Shown: piece after piece, positions 54,162 to 62,615 of the stretch | Numbering within the stretch: position 1 is the first letter of the stretch | Layout: each line of letters begins with the position of its first letter | Assembly: GCA_943787225.1 (NCBI GenBank) | Contig: CALSLP010000002.1 | Coordinates: 400,648 to 464,647 of the forward strand | Source of the DNA: an uncultured Alphaproteobacteria bacterium | GTDB lineage: Bacteria; Pseudomonadota; Alphaproteobacteria; MPNO01; UBA2964 | Direction: 5' to 3' | Length of the DNA: 64,000 bases | The notes under the pieces: model-generated | What the model saw: the letters and a program-made list of their open reading frames with translations, nothing else | The model's database searches: none | Told to the model about the DNA's origin: nothing | Translations under genes and position numbers: made by a program

Positions 54162-54236
54162 TGGTGGGCGATACTGGGATTGAACCAGTGACCCCTACGA
54201 TGTCAACGTAGTGCTCTCCCGCTGAGCTAATCGCCC
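54162..54236 (-). tRNA. tRNA-Val (anticodon GAC)
   Basis: The reverse strand folds as a full cloverleaf: a GGGCGAT/ATCGCCC acceptor stem, a D arm AGCTCAGCGGGAGAGC, an anticodon stem CTACG/CGTAG with the loop TTGACAT (anticodon GAC), and a T arm GGTTCAATCC. The 3' CCA is encoded. Length is 75 bases. The decayed acr3/IS block ends about 20 bases away, so this tRNA may mark an integration edge. Confidence 0.97.
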
Positions 54237-54334
54237 GTCACCATTTTCATATCCCGGCAGAACAAACTCTAATCCGCCGGGCGGGGCGTCTTTTATACTG
54301 AAAGTACACGGCTTTGCAAGGCAGCTTGGCTGAG

Positions 54335-54703
54335 TTACGCCGCGAGGATTTTATCGACCTCACCAACCAGATCCTTGAGATGGAACGGCTTGGACAGAAT
54401 TCTGGTCTCGTTGGCAGGCTCAGTGCGTTTGGCATGCAGCGCAACAGCGGCAAAACCCGTGATAAAGAGAACTTTCAAACCCGGGATTTCCTCCCCAGCG
54501 CGACGCGCCAGCTCAATCCCATCGAGACCGGGCATCACAATATCAGCCAGCAGTAAATCGAATTCACTGGTCTTGGCCATGATTTCAGCCATCGCGTCAT
54601 TGCCATCCGCACAATCCACAACAGCATGGCCGGCTCGCGCCAGCGCTTTCGCCAGAAATTGGCGCAGAGAATCATCATCTTCAGCGAGTAAAATATGCGC
54701 CAT
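54335..54703 (-). CDS. cpdR: CpdR-like single-domain response regulator
   Basis: The 122-residue protein is a lone receiver domain with the acidic pair AEDDD at 7-11, the phosphorylatable Asp54 in LLADIVMP, a conserved Thr in LFITGFA and the lysine in ILSKPF. The sequence around it (FDLLLADIVMPGLDGIELA) is CpdR-like. In Caulobacter relatives unphosphorylated CpdR directs ClpXP to the cell pole and controls CtrA degradation. It is divergent from an N-formylglutamate amidohydrolase gene, an arrangement I recall from several Alphaproteobacteria. The gene is intact and outside the decayed block. Confidence 0.88.
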   Translation of the reverse strand: MAHILLAEDDDSLRQFLAKALARAGHAVVDCADGNDAMAEIMAKTSEFDLLLADIVMPGLDGIELARRAGEEIPGLKVLFITGFAAVALHAKRTEPANETRILSKPFHLKDLVGEVDKILAA

Positions 54704-54896
54704 GCCTGAATATCCCGATTACAAAACTCAAATACTAAAATCCCGATCAATCTTTTCACTCTGACCGGAACGACAACGACACACCATACTGGCGCTTTCC
54801 TTGCGAAACGTTAATCCGCCGCCGGTAATTTATGGCGCGACATTTTGTACAACGCAAACTAATGACAGAGCCACCGCAAACAGGTAAATCACGAGT

Positions 54897-55787
54897 ATGG
54901 TGAAACAATTCATTACAGACCCGGTAAACGCCGACCCGCTAGAGATTCTGTCTCCAGAGCAGCAGACCGCGCCTGTTATATTTGCCTCACCCCATAGCGG
55001 CACCGACTACCCTGCCGATTTTGTAAACAATTCACCGCTTGATCTTCCTTCCCTACGAAAATCCGAAGATTCCTTCGTTGATGAGCTCTTCTCTGCGGCA
55101 CCAGACCACGGCATGCCGCTGCTGCGGGCGCTGTTCCCGCGATCGTATATCGACCCCAACCGGGAGCCCTTTGAACTCGACCCCGGTATGTTTTCGGATG
55201 ATCTGCCAGATTACGCCAACACCCAATCAAGCCGCGTTCATGCCGGGCTTGGTACCATCGCCAGGTTGGTGAGCTCAGGCCAGGAAATCTATGGCAAGAA
55301 GATGCGCTTTGCCGAAGCCGCCGACCGCATCAACGCCAATTACCGGCCTTATCACCGGGAGCTACGCGATTTGCTGGACCAGACCAGAGAAGAATTTGGC
55401 TGCTATCTGCTGATCGATTGTCATTCGATGCCCTCGGTCGGCGGACCCTATGACCCGGATGCCGGGCGCCGCCGGGCAGACATCGTCCTCGGCGACTGTT
55501 TTGCAAGCGCTTGCAACGAGGCAGTCATCAGTACAGTTGAAACGGTCTTTACGGCGCGCGGCTATCAGGTATCGCGCAATAAGCCCTTTGCCGGTGGTTT
55601 CACTACGCGTCATTACGGCCATCCGCAGCAAGGGCGGCATGCATTGCAGATCGAGATCAATCGGGCGCTCTATATGGATGAAGCGACTATTCAGCATAAT
55701 GACGGCATGGCGAAAATGACCAGTGACATTACTGCCGTGATCGAAACCCTGGCCGGAATAGAGTGCGCCGACCTGCTACCCGTTTAA
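54897..55787 (+). CDS. N-formylglutamate amidohydrolase
   Basis: This 296-residue enzyme has the FGase pattern: VIFASPHSGTDYPADF with a metal-binding histidine at the N-terminus, SEDSFVDELF, LIDCHSMPSVGG, and FTTRHYGHPQQGRHALQIEIN. Family members hydrolyse N-formyl-L-glutamate to formate and glutamate in histidine breakdown or act on related N-acyl amino acids. No hut genes are nearby. The gene is divergent from cpdR, with about 190 bases of shared promoter region between. Confidence 0.85.
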   Translation: MVKQFITDPVNADPLEILSPEQQTAPVIFASPHSGTDYPADFVNNSPLDLPSLRKSEDSFVDELFSAAPDHGMPLLRALFPRSYIDPNREPFELDPGMFSDDLPDYANTQSSRVHAGLGTIARLVSSGQEIYGKKMRFAEAADRINANYRPYHRELRDLLDQTREEFGCYLLIDCHSMPSVGGPYDPDAGRRRADIVLGDCFASACNEAVISTVETVFTARGYQVSRNKPFAGGFTTRHYGHPQQGRHALQIEINRALYMDEATIQHNDGMAKMTSDITAVIETLAGIECADLLPV

Positions 55788-55885
55788 CCGCGCAGCAAAG
55801 ACCATTTCTTAACACCCGCTTTACCTATCTGGCATGGCATTTGCAGCGTATTCCGCATCATCCCCTAAAGCGCGGAGAAGATCAA

Positions 55886-56566
55886 ATGTTGCCAGCGATT
55901 GCCAGATTTATGTTTAAACAAGCCGTCTTTATCAGCTTTGCTGTCGTCATCATGGGTAGTTTCACCGGTGTTTTCGCCGCCAACCCCACGAATACAGCGG
56001 CTTCAGCGGCGAATAAGAGCAATATGTGTAAAGCGGCGATCAAACAGATCGAGCGCGCCAATAGAATGCCAAATATGTTGCTGCATGCAGTGTCACTGGC
56101 AGAATCCGGTCGCTGGAACGCTGCCAACCGGGCAAGTATTGCCTGGCCGTGGACGGTCACCGCAAAAGGAAAAGGCAATTTCTACCCGAATCAAAAAACC
56201 GCCATCTCGGCGGTCAAACGCCTGCAACGTGAGGGCGTTAAGAATATCGATGTCGGCTGTATGCAGATCAACCTGATGCATCATAAATCGGCGTTCCAGT
56301 CGCTGGAAGAAGCGTTTACCTCCACCGCAAATGCCCGCTACGCCGCAAATTTCTTAAAGAAGCTTCGAAAACGCACGGGGTCATGGGCGCATGCTGTTGG
56401 CCGTTACCATTCAAGTAACTGGCAGGGGCGCGGTCGACATTACTGGCGCAAGGTTCGTATCCTGTGGAAAAAAGAACGGGTGCGAGATTACGAAGCACGA
56501 AAGGCCGCTGATATCGAAGCCTTTAAAATACGCCGTCCACAAATCGCCCAACAATATTATCGCTAG
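55886..56566 (+). CDS. Exported lytic transglycosylase (SLT domain)
   Basis: The 226-residue precursor has a signal peptide (hydrophobic 14-31, cleavage after VFA) and an SLT domain: LLHAVSLAESGRW with the catalytic Glu73, GNFYPNQKTAISAVKRLQ, and NIDVGCMQINLMHH. The GCMQINL segment is typical of this family. It would cleave peptidoglycan glycan strands in the periplasm. The long C-terminal tail is basic. GCGGAGAAG precedes ATG 55886. It follows the amidohydrolase by 98 bases but need not share its transcript. Confidence 0.87.
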   Translation: MLPAIARFMFKQAVFISFAVVIMGSFTGVFAANPTNTAASAANKSNMCKAAIKQIERANRMPNMLLHAVSLAESGRWNAANRASIAWPWTVTAKGKGNFYPNQKTAISAVKRLQREGVKNIDVGCMQINLMHHKSAFQSLEEAFTSTANARYAANFLKKLRKRTGSWAHAVGRYHSSNWQGRGRHYWRKVRILWKKERVRDYEARKAADIEAFKIRRPQIAQQYYR

Positions 56567-56570
56567 AACG

Positions 56571-57410
56571 CTAATAGGTCGCTTTCGCTGACATCGCCAG
56601 ACGACCGTCATTATTGAGTGCCCAGAGCGCTGCTTCACCTGCATCGCCAGGAGCACCCTCAATTGTGAAGTCGTGGGTGTCATAGATCGGCGACACCGCA
56701 CGCACGGCGAATGACTTCAACGTCATCTCTGGATTTTCCCGTCGAAATAGATCCAACAGCAGCGTAAATGTCAGCGGACCATGCACCAGCAGGCCGGGAT
56801 ATTTCTCAACCTCCGTCACATAGCTGCGGTCATAATGAATGCGGTGGCTGTTCATCGTCAGCGCCGAATAGCGAAACAGCAAAACCGGCGATGGATGGAT
56901 TGTCCGTTTCCAGACCGCCCCTGCCGGTGCCGGTGGTGGCTCAGGCGCAACAGCGCCCGGTTGGGCCTCTTCACGATAAACCACATCCTGAATTTCAGTT
57001 GTCGCAACGCCGTCCTCGCCGGAGATTTCATGCTTGAGTTTGAGAAAAACGAGATTCCCGGTTTTTCCGACCTTCGGCGTTACAGCCTCAATCGATGTAA
57101 CATTGCGAATCGTCTCGCCGACATGGATAGGCTTGTGATAGGTCGCCTGGGTTCCGGCCCACATGCGGCGCGGCAGATCAATCGGCGGCAAAAAATCGCC
57201 GCGCTTAGGATGACCGTCTTCCGCAGTATCAGCCAGCTTCACAACCTCGCGGATATAAAACAAATGCCATCCCGGCGGAATGGCATCGCCTTCTCTATAG
57301 GGCGCATCATCACGGTCGAGTGTCGCCGTCAGCGCATCCGCCTGATAGGCCGTCACCAGCGCCTCGGTCGAGGATTGTTTGCCAATCCAGGCATCATATT
57401 GATCGCTCAT
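56571..57410 (-). CDS. MaoC-like acyl-CoA dehydratase (mesaconyl-C4-CoA-hydratase-type)
   Basis: This 279-residue protein has a double-hotdog layout: an N-terminal domain (IPPGWHLFYIREVV, RMWAGTQATYHKPIHVGETI) and a C-terminal domain (FRYSALTMNSHRIHYDRSYV, HGPLTFTLLL). The NSHRIHYD motif carries the catalytic histidine region of MaoC hydratases. Members hydrate C4/C5 enoyl-CoA or mesaconyl-CoA. It overlaps by one base the CoA-transferase gene upstream (TGATG), so translation is coupled. It is the third gene of an acyl-CoA dehydrogenase/CoA-transferase/hydratase operon. Confidence 0.82.
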   Translation of the reverse strand: MSDQYDAWIGKQSSTEALVTAYQADALTATLDRDDAPYREGDAIPPGWHLFYIREVVKLADTAEDGHPKRGDFLPPIDLPRRMWAGTQATYHKPIHVGETIRNVTSIEAVTPKVGKTGNLVFLKLKHEISGEDGVATTEIQDVVYREEAQPGAVAPEPPPAPAGAVWKRTIHPSPVLLFRYSALTMNSHRIHYDRSYVTEVEKYPGLLVHGPLTFTLLLDLFRRENPEMTLKSFAVRAVSPIYDTHDFTIEGAPGDAGEAALWALNNDGRLAMSAKATY

Positions 57411-58537
57411 CAGGAAAACTCCTTACGAATTTTATCTGTATGGTCGCCGATTCCCGGCACCGGGCCAAGTTCTCGAACCTCACCATTCACCGTCGCTGGG
57501 GGGGCCGCCATCGCGACAGGGCCGGTCGGGCTATCAACCTCGACACGGCGCAACGCCGGATGGGCTGACAATCCAGCCACATCATTAATTTCCCCAAAGG
57601 CAATCTGCGCACCGCGTAACCGCTGGGTCAACGCGGTGCGTTCAATACTGGTAAAGACATCGGTAATGATTTCATCCAGTGCCGGACGATTGGCACAGCG
57701 CGCCTCATTGCTACAGAATTTTTCATCTGTTGGCATGTCAGGACGCTCAAGCACGTCACCGGCGAGACGAACGAATTCACGCTCATTCTGGATTGAGATC
57801 AGAATTTCGCCACCATCCTGTGTTGGATAGGCACCATAGGGCGCAATCGACGGATGGTTGAGGCCCACACGCTGAGGAATTTTCTGAGCGTAGTCATAAG
57901 TCAGCAGCGGCACGTTCATCCAGTCCGCCATGCCTTCAAACAATGACGTCCGGATCGCCCCGCCCTCGCCTGTCTGATCGCGTTCGATCAAGGCTTCCAG
58001 CACCGCCATATAGCTATACATACCGCAGGAAATATCACAGGCCGACACACCGACGCGACCTGGCCCTTCCGGTCGACCGGTGACTGAAGAAAGCCCGGCT
58101 TCCGCCTGCACGAGCAAGTCATAGGCCTTCATATCGGCATAGGGGCCTTCTTCGCCATAGCCGGAGATATCGACGGTAATAAGACGCGGGTTTTTAACCC
58201 GCAAATCATCCGAGCCAAGACCCGCACGCGCAGCCGCTCCTGGCGCCAAATTTTGAATAAACACATCCGCCTTGCTGAGGATGTTCTGCAGCAAAGCGGC
58301 GTCGGCATCGCCCTTGATATTGAGAACCAGCGATTCCTTACCACGATTGAGCCAGACAAAATAAGCGCTCTCGCCATGAACCACACTGTCATAACCGCGC
58401 GCAAAGTCACCTTCGGGACGTTCGATCTTGATGACCCTCGCTCCGGCATCTGCCAATCGTGACGAGCAATAGGGAGCTGCCACCGCCTGCTCCAGCGAGA
58501 CAACAAGAAGACCTTCGAGTGGCTTACCCATAGCCAT
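57410..58537 (-). CDS. Type III (CaiB/BaiF) CoA-transferase
   Basis: This 375-residue protein is a family III CoA-transferase with LEGLLVVSLEQAVAAPYCS at the N-terminus, VIKIERPEGDFAR, LVLNIKGDADAALLQ, the catalytic aspartate in MKAYDLLVQAEAG (Asp140), and GVSACDISCGMYS. These enzymes move CoA between carboxylic acids, often activating a dicarboxylate or its derivative. It sits 16 bases after the acyl-CoA dehydrogenase gene and one base into the hydratase gene, so the three form one operon. The CoA donor and acceptor are unknown. Confidence 0.9.
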   Translation of the reverse strand: MAMGKPLEGLLVVSLEQAVAAPYCSSRLADAGARVIKIERPEGDFARGYDSVVHGESAYFVWLNRGKESLVLNIKGDADAALLQNILSKADVFIQNLAPGAAARAGLGSDDLRVKNPRLITVDISGYGEEGPYADMKAYDLLVQAEAGLSSVTGRPEGPGRVGVSACDISCGMYSYMAVLEALIERDQTGEGGAIRTSLFEGMADWMNVPLLTYDYAQKIPQRVGLNHPSIAPYGAYPTQDGGEILISIQNEREFVRLAGDVLERPDMPTDEKFCSNEARCANRPALDEIITDVFTSIERTALTQRLRGAQIAFGEINDVAGLSAHPALRRVEVDSPTGPVAMAAPPATVNGEVRELGPVPGIGDHTDKIRKEFS

Positions 58538-58553
58538 GGCTTAATACTCCAGC

Positions 58554-59708
58554 TTAATAAGACCGCGGCAGATCAAGGACATGTTCCGCAAGGAAGCTCA
58601 GGATCAGATTGGTCGAGATCGGCGCGATCCGGTAAAGTCGGGTTTCGCGGAATTTGCGTTCGACATCAAATTCCTCAGCGAAAGCAAATCCGCCATGCGT
58701 TTGCATACACATATCCGCCGCCTTCCAAGAAGCTTCGGCGGCGAGATACTTCGCCATATTGGCTTCTGCGCCACAAGGCTCGCCGGCTTCATAGAGTTCC
58801 GCCGCGCGCTTGACCATTAGGTCAGCCGCCTCGGTTTGCGCGTAACTCTCAGCAATCGGAAACTGGATGCCCTGGTTCTGGCCAATAGGTTTGCCAAAGA
58901 CCGAACGATCCCGGGCATAATCGCTAGCCTTTTTAATAAACCAGCGCGCATCCCCAATACATTCAGAGCCAATCAAAATGCGTTCGGCATTCATGCCGCT
59001 CAGGATGTAACGGAAGCCCTTGCCTTCCTCGCCAATCAAACTATCGGCAGGGATCTTTAAATTATCGAAAAAGATTTCCGTCGTGGCGTGATTGATCATA
59101 GTGCGGATCGGTTTGATCTCCAGCCCGTTGCCAATCGCCTCGCGCATATCTACCAAGAACACTGAAAGACCATCAGTGCGCTTTTCGACCTGATCGCGTG
59201 GCGTTGTGCGGGCCAGCAACAACATCAAATCTGAATGTTCAGCGCGCGAGGTCCAGATTTTCTGGCCATTGACGACATAGGAGTCATTGCCATCTTTGAC
59301 CGCTGTCGTCCGCAAACTAAGCGTGTCAGTCCCGCTGGTTGGCTCGGTCACACCAAAGGCCTGCAACCGCAACTCGCCGGTCGCGATCTTTGGCAAATAT
59401 TGTTCTTTCTGGGCGTCGCTGCCATGGCGCAGGACGGAGCCCATCGTATACATCTGGGCGTGACAGGCCGCACCGTTACAGCCGGATTTATGAATCTCTT
59501 CCATGATCGCTGCGGCTGCCGTGATGCCGAGACCACTGCCGCCAAACTCTTCCGGGATCAGGACGGATAAATAACCGTTATCGGTCAGGGCTTTAACAAA
59601 TTCCGTGGGATAAGCGCGTTCGCGGTCCGTTTCCTGCCAGTATTCGCCGGGAAAATCAGCGCACAACTTCGCGACGGCATCGCGAATATCTTCATACATC
59701 TCGACCAT
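58554..59708 (-). CDS. Acyl-CoA dehydrogenase
   Basis: The 384-residue flavoenzyme has the family pattern: ALTDNGYLSVLIPEEFGGSG, AFGVTEPTSGTDTLSLRT and WTSRAEHSDLMLLLAR for FAD binding, GFRYILSGMNAERILIG, and the C-terminal MQTHGGFAFAEEFDVERKFR, where an acidic base is expected. Members oxidise an acyl-CoA to the enoyl-CoA with ETF as acceptor. It heads the operon with the CoA-transferase and MaoC-like hydratase, so a small branched or dicarboxylic acyl-CoA is a plausible substrate; this is inference. Confidence 0.9.
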   Translation of the reverse strand: MVEMYEDIRDAVAKLCADFPGEYWQETDRERAYPTEFVKALTDNGYLSVLIPEEFGGSGLGITAAAAIMEEIHKSGCNGAACHAQMYTMGSVLRHGSDAQKEQYLPKIATGELRLQAFGVTEPTSGTDTLSLRTTAVKDGNDSYVVNGQKIWTSRAEHSDLMLLLARTTPRDQVEKRTDGLSVFLVDMREAIGNGLEIKPIRTMINHATTEIFFDNLKIPADSLIGEEGKGFRYILSGMNAERILIGSECIGDARWFIKKASDYARDRSVFGKPIGQNQGIQFPIAESYAQTEAADLMVKRAAELYEAGEPCGAEANMAKYLAAEASWKAADMCMQTHGGFAFAEEFDVERKFRETRLYRIAPISTNLILSFLAEHVLDLPRSY

Positions 59709-59798
59709 GAAATCCTCTTTTGATTTGTGACGATGGTTTTACAGGAACCTTGCTTTCCTGCAAGACTGTAGCAGTGACGCATACACGGTGCTGCGCCA

Positions 59799-59860
59799 GC
59801 CCACACCCTACCCGACCACCCACAGAATACTGGCCATGGGTAGTCGGGTAGGGTGTGGGC
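59799..59860. repeat. Long inverted repeat (24-bp arms, one mismatch, 14-bp loop)
   Basis: The arms GCCCACACCCTACCCGACCA (first 20 bases of 24) and its complement at 59837-59860 differ at one position. They lie between two divergent genes, about 90 bases from either start. There is no T-run on either side. The GC-rich stem should fold strongly in RNA or as a cruciform. Confidence 0.9.
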
Positions 59861-59943
59861 GACAAAGTCTAACAACAATCATAGAACCTTGACTCTGATC
59901 GCGTAGCGCGGAACCCTCTGCGCGACTCAGGGAGAAGACATCT

Positions 59944-61122
59944 ATGCCGATCATTAACCGCATCGCAGAATTCCATAACGAGCTGACCGAATGGCGGCGA
60001 CACATCCATGCCCATCCGGAAACCGCCTTTGAAGAGCATCAGACCGCTGCCTTTGTCGCCAAGAAACTGACCGAGTTTGGCATTGAGATCGATCAGGGAA
60101 TGGCACGAACCGGTGTCGTCGGCACACTCAAGGGCAATCATGGCGACGGTCCGGCGATTGGACTGCGCGCCGATATGGATGCGCTCGATATCGAGGAAAC
60201 CGCGACCCATGATCATGCCTCAACCAACCCCGGCAAGATGCATGCCTGTGGTCATGATGGTCATACAACGATGTTATTGGGTGCCGCGAAATATCTCGCC
60301 GAGACCCGGAACTTCGCCGGAACCGTCCATTTCATTTTCCAACCGGCCGAAGAATTTGCCGGTGGCGGGCGCGAAATGGTCCAGGATGGTCTGTTCGATA
60401 AATTCCCCTGCGAGACCGTCTGGGGCATGCATAATTTTCCCGGTCAGGATGTTGGGACCTTTGCGGTGTGCCCGGGCCCTGCGATGGCCGCCGCTGACAC
60501 CATCGATATTACGCTCAAGGGTTTAGGCACCCATGCAGCGTTCCCGCATCTTGGTACCGATGTCATGGTTGCGGCATCGCAGCTGGTGACCGCATTGCAG
60601 ACTGTTGCCAGCCGGACGATGGACCCGATGGAATCCGTCGTATTATCAATCACCCAAATTCACGCTGGGGAGACTTACAACATCATCCCGGAAGAGATCA
60701 CCCTGAAGGGCACCGTTCGCTCGTTCAAATCCGAAGTGCAGGACGTTGCCGAAGCGGCTATCCGTCGTATTACAGATGGGGTGGCCGCCGCCTTTGGTAT
60801 GACCGGCGAGGTCACCTATACCCGCGGCTATCCGGCGACAATCAACACCACGACCGAGAGCGACTTCGCCGTTCAGGTTGCCGCCGATATTGTCGGCGCC
60901 GACAATGTGCTGACTGACCTACCACCCAAAATGGGCGCGGAAGATTTCTCGTTCATGCTGAATGAAAATCCCGGCTGCTATATCTGGGTCGGCAACGGAC
61001 CAGGTGAAGGCGGCTGCTATCTGCATAACCCGCAATATGATTTCAATGACGAGGTCCTGCCGATTGGCGCGAGCTATTGGGCGCGTCTCGCTGAGATGCG
61101 GCTTGCCAAAGGGGCCGCCTGA
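59944..61122 (+). CDS. M20 family amidohydrolase (hippurate-hydrolase-like)
   Basis: This 392-residue metallo-amidohydrolase has RRHIHAHPETAFEEHQTA near residue 20, GLRADMDALDIEE, the metal motif MHACGHDGHTTML (Cys102, His104), the carboxylates in FQPAEEFAGGG (Glu136, Glu137), and the dimerisation domain starting at TIDITLKGLGTHAAFPH. Relatives cleave hippurate, N-acetyl-L-amino acids or indole-acetyl amino acids. It starts 83 bases after the long inverted repeat. Its TGA overlaps the ATG of a small membrane gene. Confidence 0.9.
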   Translation: MPIINRIAEFHNELTEWRRHIHAHPETAFEEHQTAAFVAKKLTEFGIEIDQGMARTGVVGTLKGNHGDGPAIGLRADMDALDIEETATHDHASTNPGKMHACGHDGHTTMLLGAAKYLAETRNFAGTVHFIFQPAEEFAGGGREMVQDGLFDKFPCETVWGMHNFPGQDVGTFAVCPGPAMAAADTIDITLKGLGTHAAFPHLGTDVMVAASQLVTALQTVASRTMDPMESVVLSITQIHAGETYNIIPEEITLKGTVRSFKSEVQDVAEAAIRRITDGVAAAFGMTGEVTYTRGYPATINTTTESDFAVQVAADIVGADNVLTDLPPKMGAEDFSFMLNENPGCYIWVGNGPGEGGCYLHNPQYDFNDEVLPIGASYWARLAEMRLAKGAA

Positions 61123-61418
61123 TGCTCGTCGATGAGGAGAAGCATAAACGGGAAGGGTTGGCCAAGACCTACCCAGAATCAGCAGATTGGGAAAACCCGA
61201 CCGAGGATTTAACAAACCTCGAATTCGATCACCCGATTTTTCACCATGCGCCGAAAATTTCGGTCGCGACGGGGATTCTCGTTGGCATCGCGATCTTCTT
61301 CTTTCGCGACGAAGCGCCGTGGTGGATGCCAGTATTCGCGGGCTGCATTGTCTCAGCGATTATGTTTCGCCTGCTACGCCCACGCCTGCGCCACCCGTCA
61401 ATTGAGGACGAGATTTAG
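61122..61418 (+). CDS. Small two-helix membrane protein
   Basis: The 98-residue protein has a charged N-terminal half (EEKHKREGLAKTYPESADWE) and two hydrophobic helices: SVATGILVGIAIFFF and WWMPVFAGCIVSAIMF, then a basic tail. No family is recognised. Its start overlaps the stop of the amidohydrolase, which points to translational coupling and a possible accessory role. The first 45 residues are soluble; the helices suggest insertion in the inner membrane. Confidence 0.6.
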   Translation: MLVDEEKHKREGLAKTYPESADWENPTEDLTNLEFDHPIFHHAPKISVATGILVGIAIFFFRDEAPWWMPVFAGCIVSAIMFRLLRPRLRHPSIEDEI

Positions 61419-61425
61419 GGCCGCC

Positions 61426-62613
61426 TTACCCCGGAAAGTAACCGTCCTTGATAGCCCACAGCCACGTATAGGCGATGTTTTCGTTATATTTTTCCATCAT
61501 GCCGTAATGGCCGTATTTCGGCACGAAAACAACGTGGACACGGGTGCCCGCCGCTTCATATTTGCGCCCCATAAAGACTTCGCGCTTGTCTTCTTCTTCC
61601 TTACCGGCAACCCAATGGCCTTTATCGTCACCACCGACCATCAACAGCACATTGATGGATTTAAGCCAGTCAGGGTCGGGGTCTTGAAGATGATCAAAGT
61701 ATTCGTCGCGCGGCAGACCTGTAAGCGCCGGATACTGTTCCAGCAGCTCCGGCACCACCATATGCTGGTTGTCGCACAGCCCGGTCTTCATCTGTGAACG
61801 GATCGGCTCAGCCCATTTCACAAACCCTTCGGCACCACCCCACGGGCAAAGTTCCGGATCACTCACATAGCCCGCCTTGGCAAAGGCCTCGACCGAGCGT
61901 TTGGACATTTCATCGAGGCCCTTACGGCCATCATCTTCGGCGCCAGTCGTATCGCGCCATTCCTTGCGCCAGCCATCGGGGCCGCCACTGCCCCAGCCGA
62001 GTATACCGATCACGGTCGTCTTGGAGCTGAAGCGCGTAAGATGCGCCGCCATCGGACCACCGGTTGAATGACCATGTGCGAGAATCTTGCGACCGGCGAG
62101 ATGTTCATCCACCAGCTGGGCTGAGCCCTGCATGATCACATTGAAAGTACATTTCAGATTGCGGTCGTAGATTTCATCATCGGAAAGCTTCTCATCCAGC
62201 AGATACCAGGGCTGGCGTTCCGCAACGCTTTCCTTCCAGATACCGCCTGGCGGGTAATGGCCGGGATAAGTCAAATTCAGAACCGTAAAACCCTGCGCCG
62301 CCAAGACGCGTGGCAGGCCGGGCCGGCCATCAGGCGTCGTGTCCTTGCCATAGGAACTGCCAGCACCGCCATGGAACATGACGATGGCTAGATTGGCATC
62401 CACCTCCGCCGATGGCGTATAGAGAATCCCCTGGATATCCCAGTCATAGCCGTTGCGGTTATATCGGGTAATCACGTCCTTCTGGGTAAAAGCAACGTCT
62501 TCATAAGGCGCATTGACCTCTAGCCATTCATCCCAGTCGAGCTTGATGAGCAATTCATCGCCGGTGAGACCGGTGAGAACTTTTTGGACGGACGCGGGTG
62601 CTGAATTATCCAT
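61426..62613 (-). CDS. Alpha/beta hydrolase, long form
   Basis: This 395-residue hydrolase has MFHGGAGSSYG (oxyanion region, residues 79-89), the nucleophile elbow LAHGHSTGGPM with Ser183, and the C-terminal PKYGHYGMMEKYNE carrying a candidate catalytic histidine. Many tryptophans and acidic residues occur in the middle cap region. The substrate is unknown. It lies 2 bases after the next hydrolase gene on the same strand, so both are probably co-transcribed, and it converges on the small membrane gene. Confidence 0.8.
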   Translation of the reverse strand: MDNSAPASVQKVLTGLTGDELLIKLDWDEWLEVNAPYEDVAFTQKDVITRYNRNGYDWDIQGILYTPSAEVDANLAIVMFHGGAGSSYGKDTTPDGRPGLPRVLAAQGFTVLNLTYPGHYPPGGIWKESVAERQPWYLLDEKLSDDEIYDRNLKCTFNVIMQGSAQLVDEHLAGRKILAHGHSTGGPMAAHLTRFSSKTTVIGILGWGSGGPDGWRKEWRDTTGAEDDGRKGLDEMSKRSVEAFAKAGYVSDPELCPWGGAEGFVKWAEPIRSQMKTGLCDNQHMVVPELLEQYPALTGLPRDEYFDHLQDPDPDWLKSINVLLMVGGDDKGHWVAGKEEEDKREVFMGRKYEAAGTRVHVVFVPKYGHYGMMEKYNENIAYTWLWAIKDGYFPG

Positions 62614-62615
62614 GA

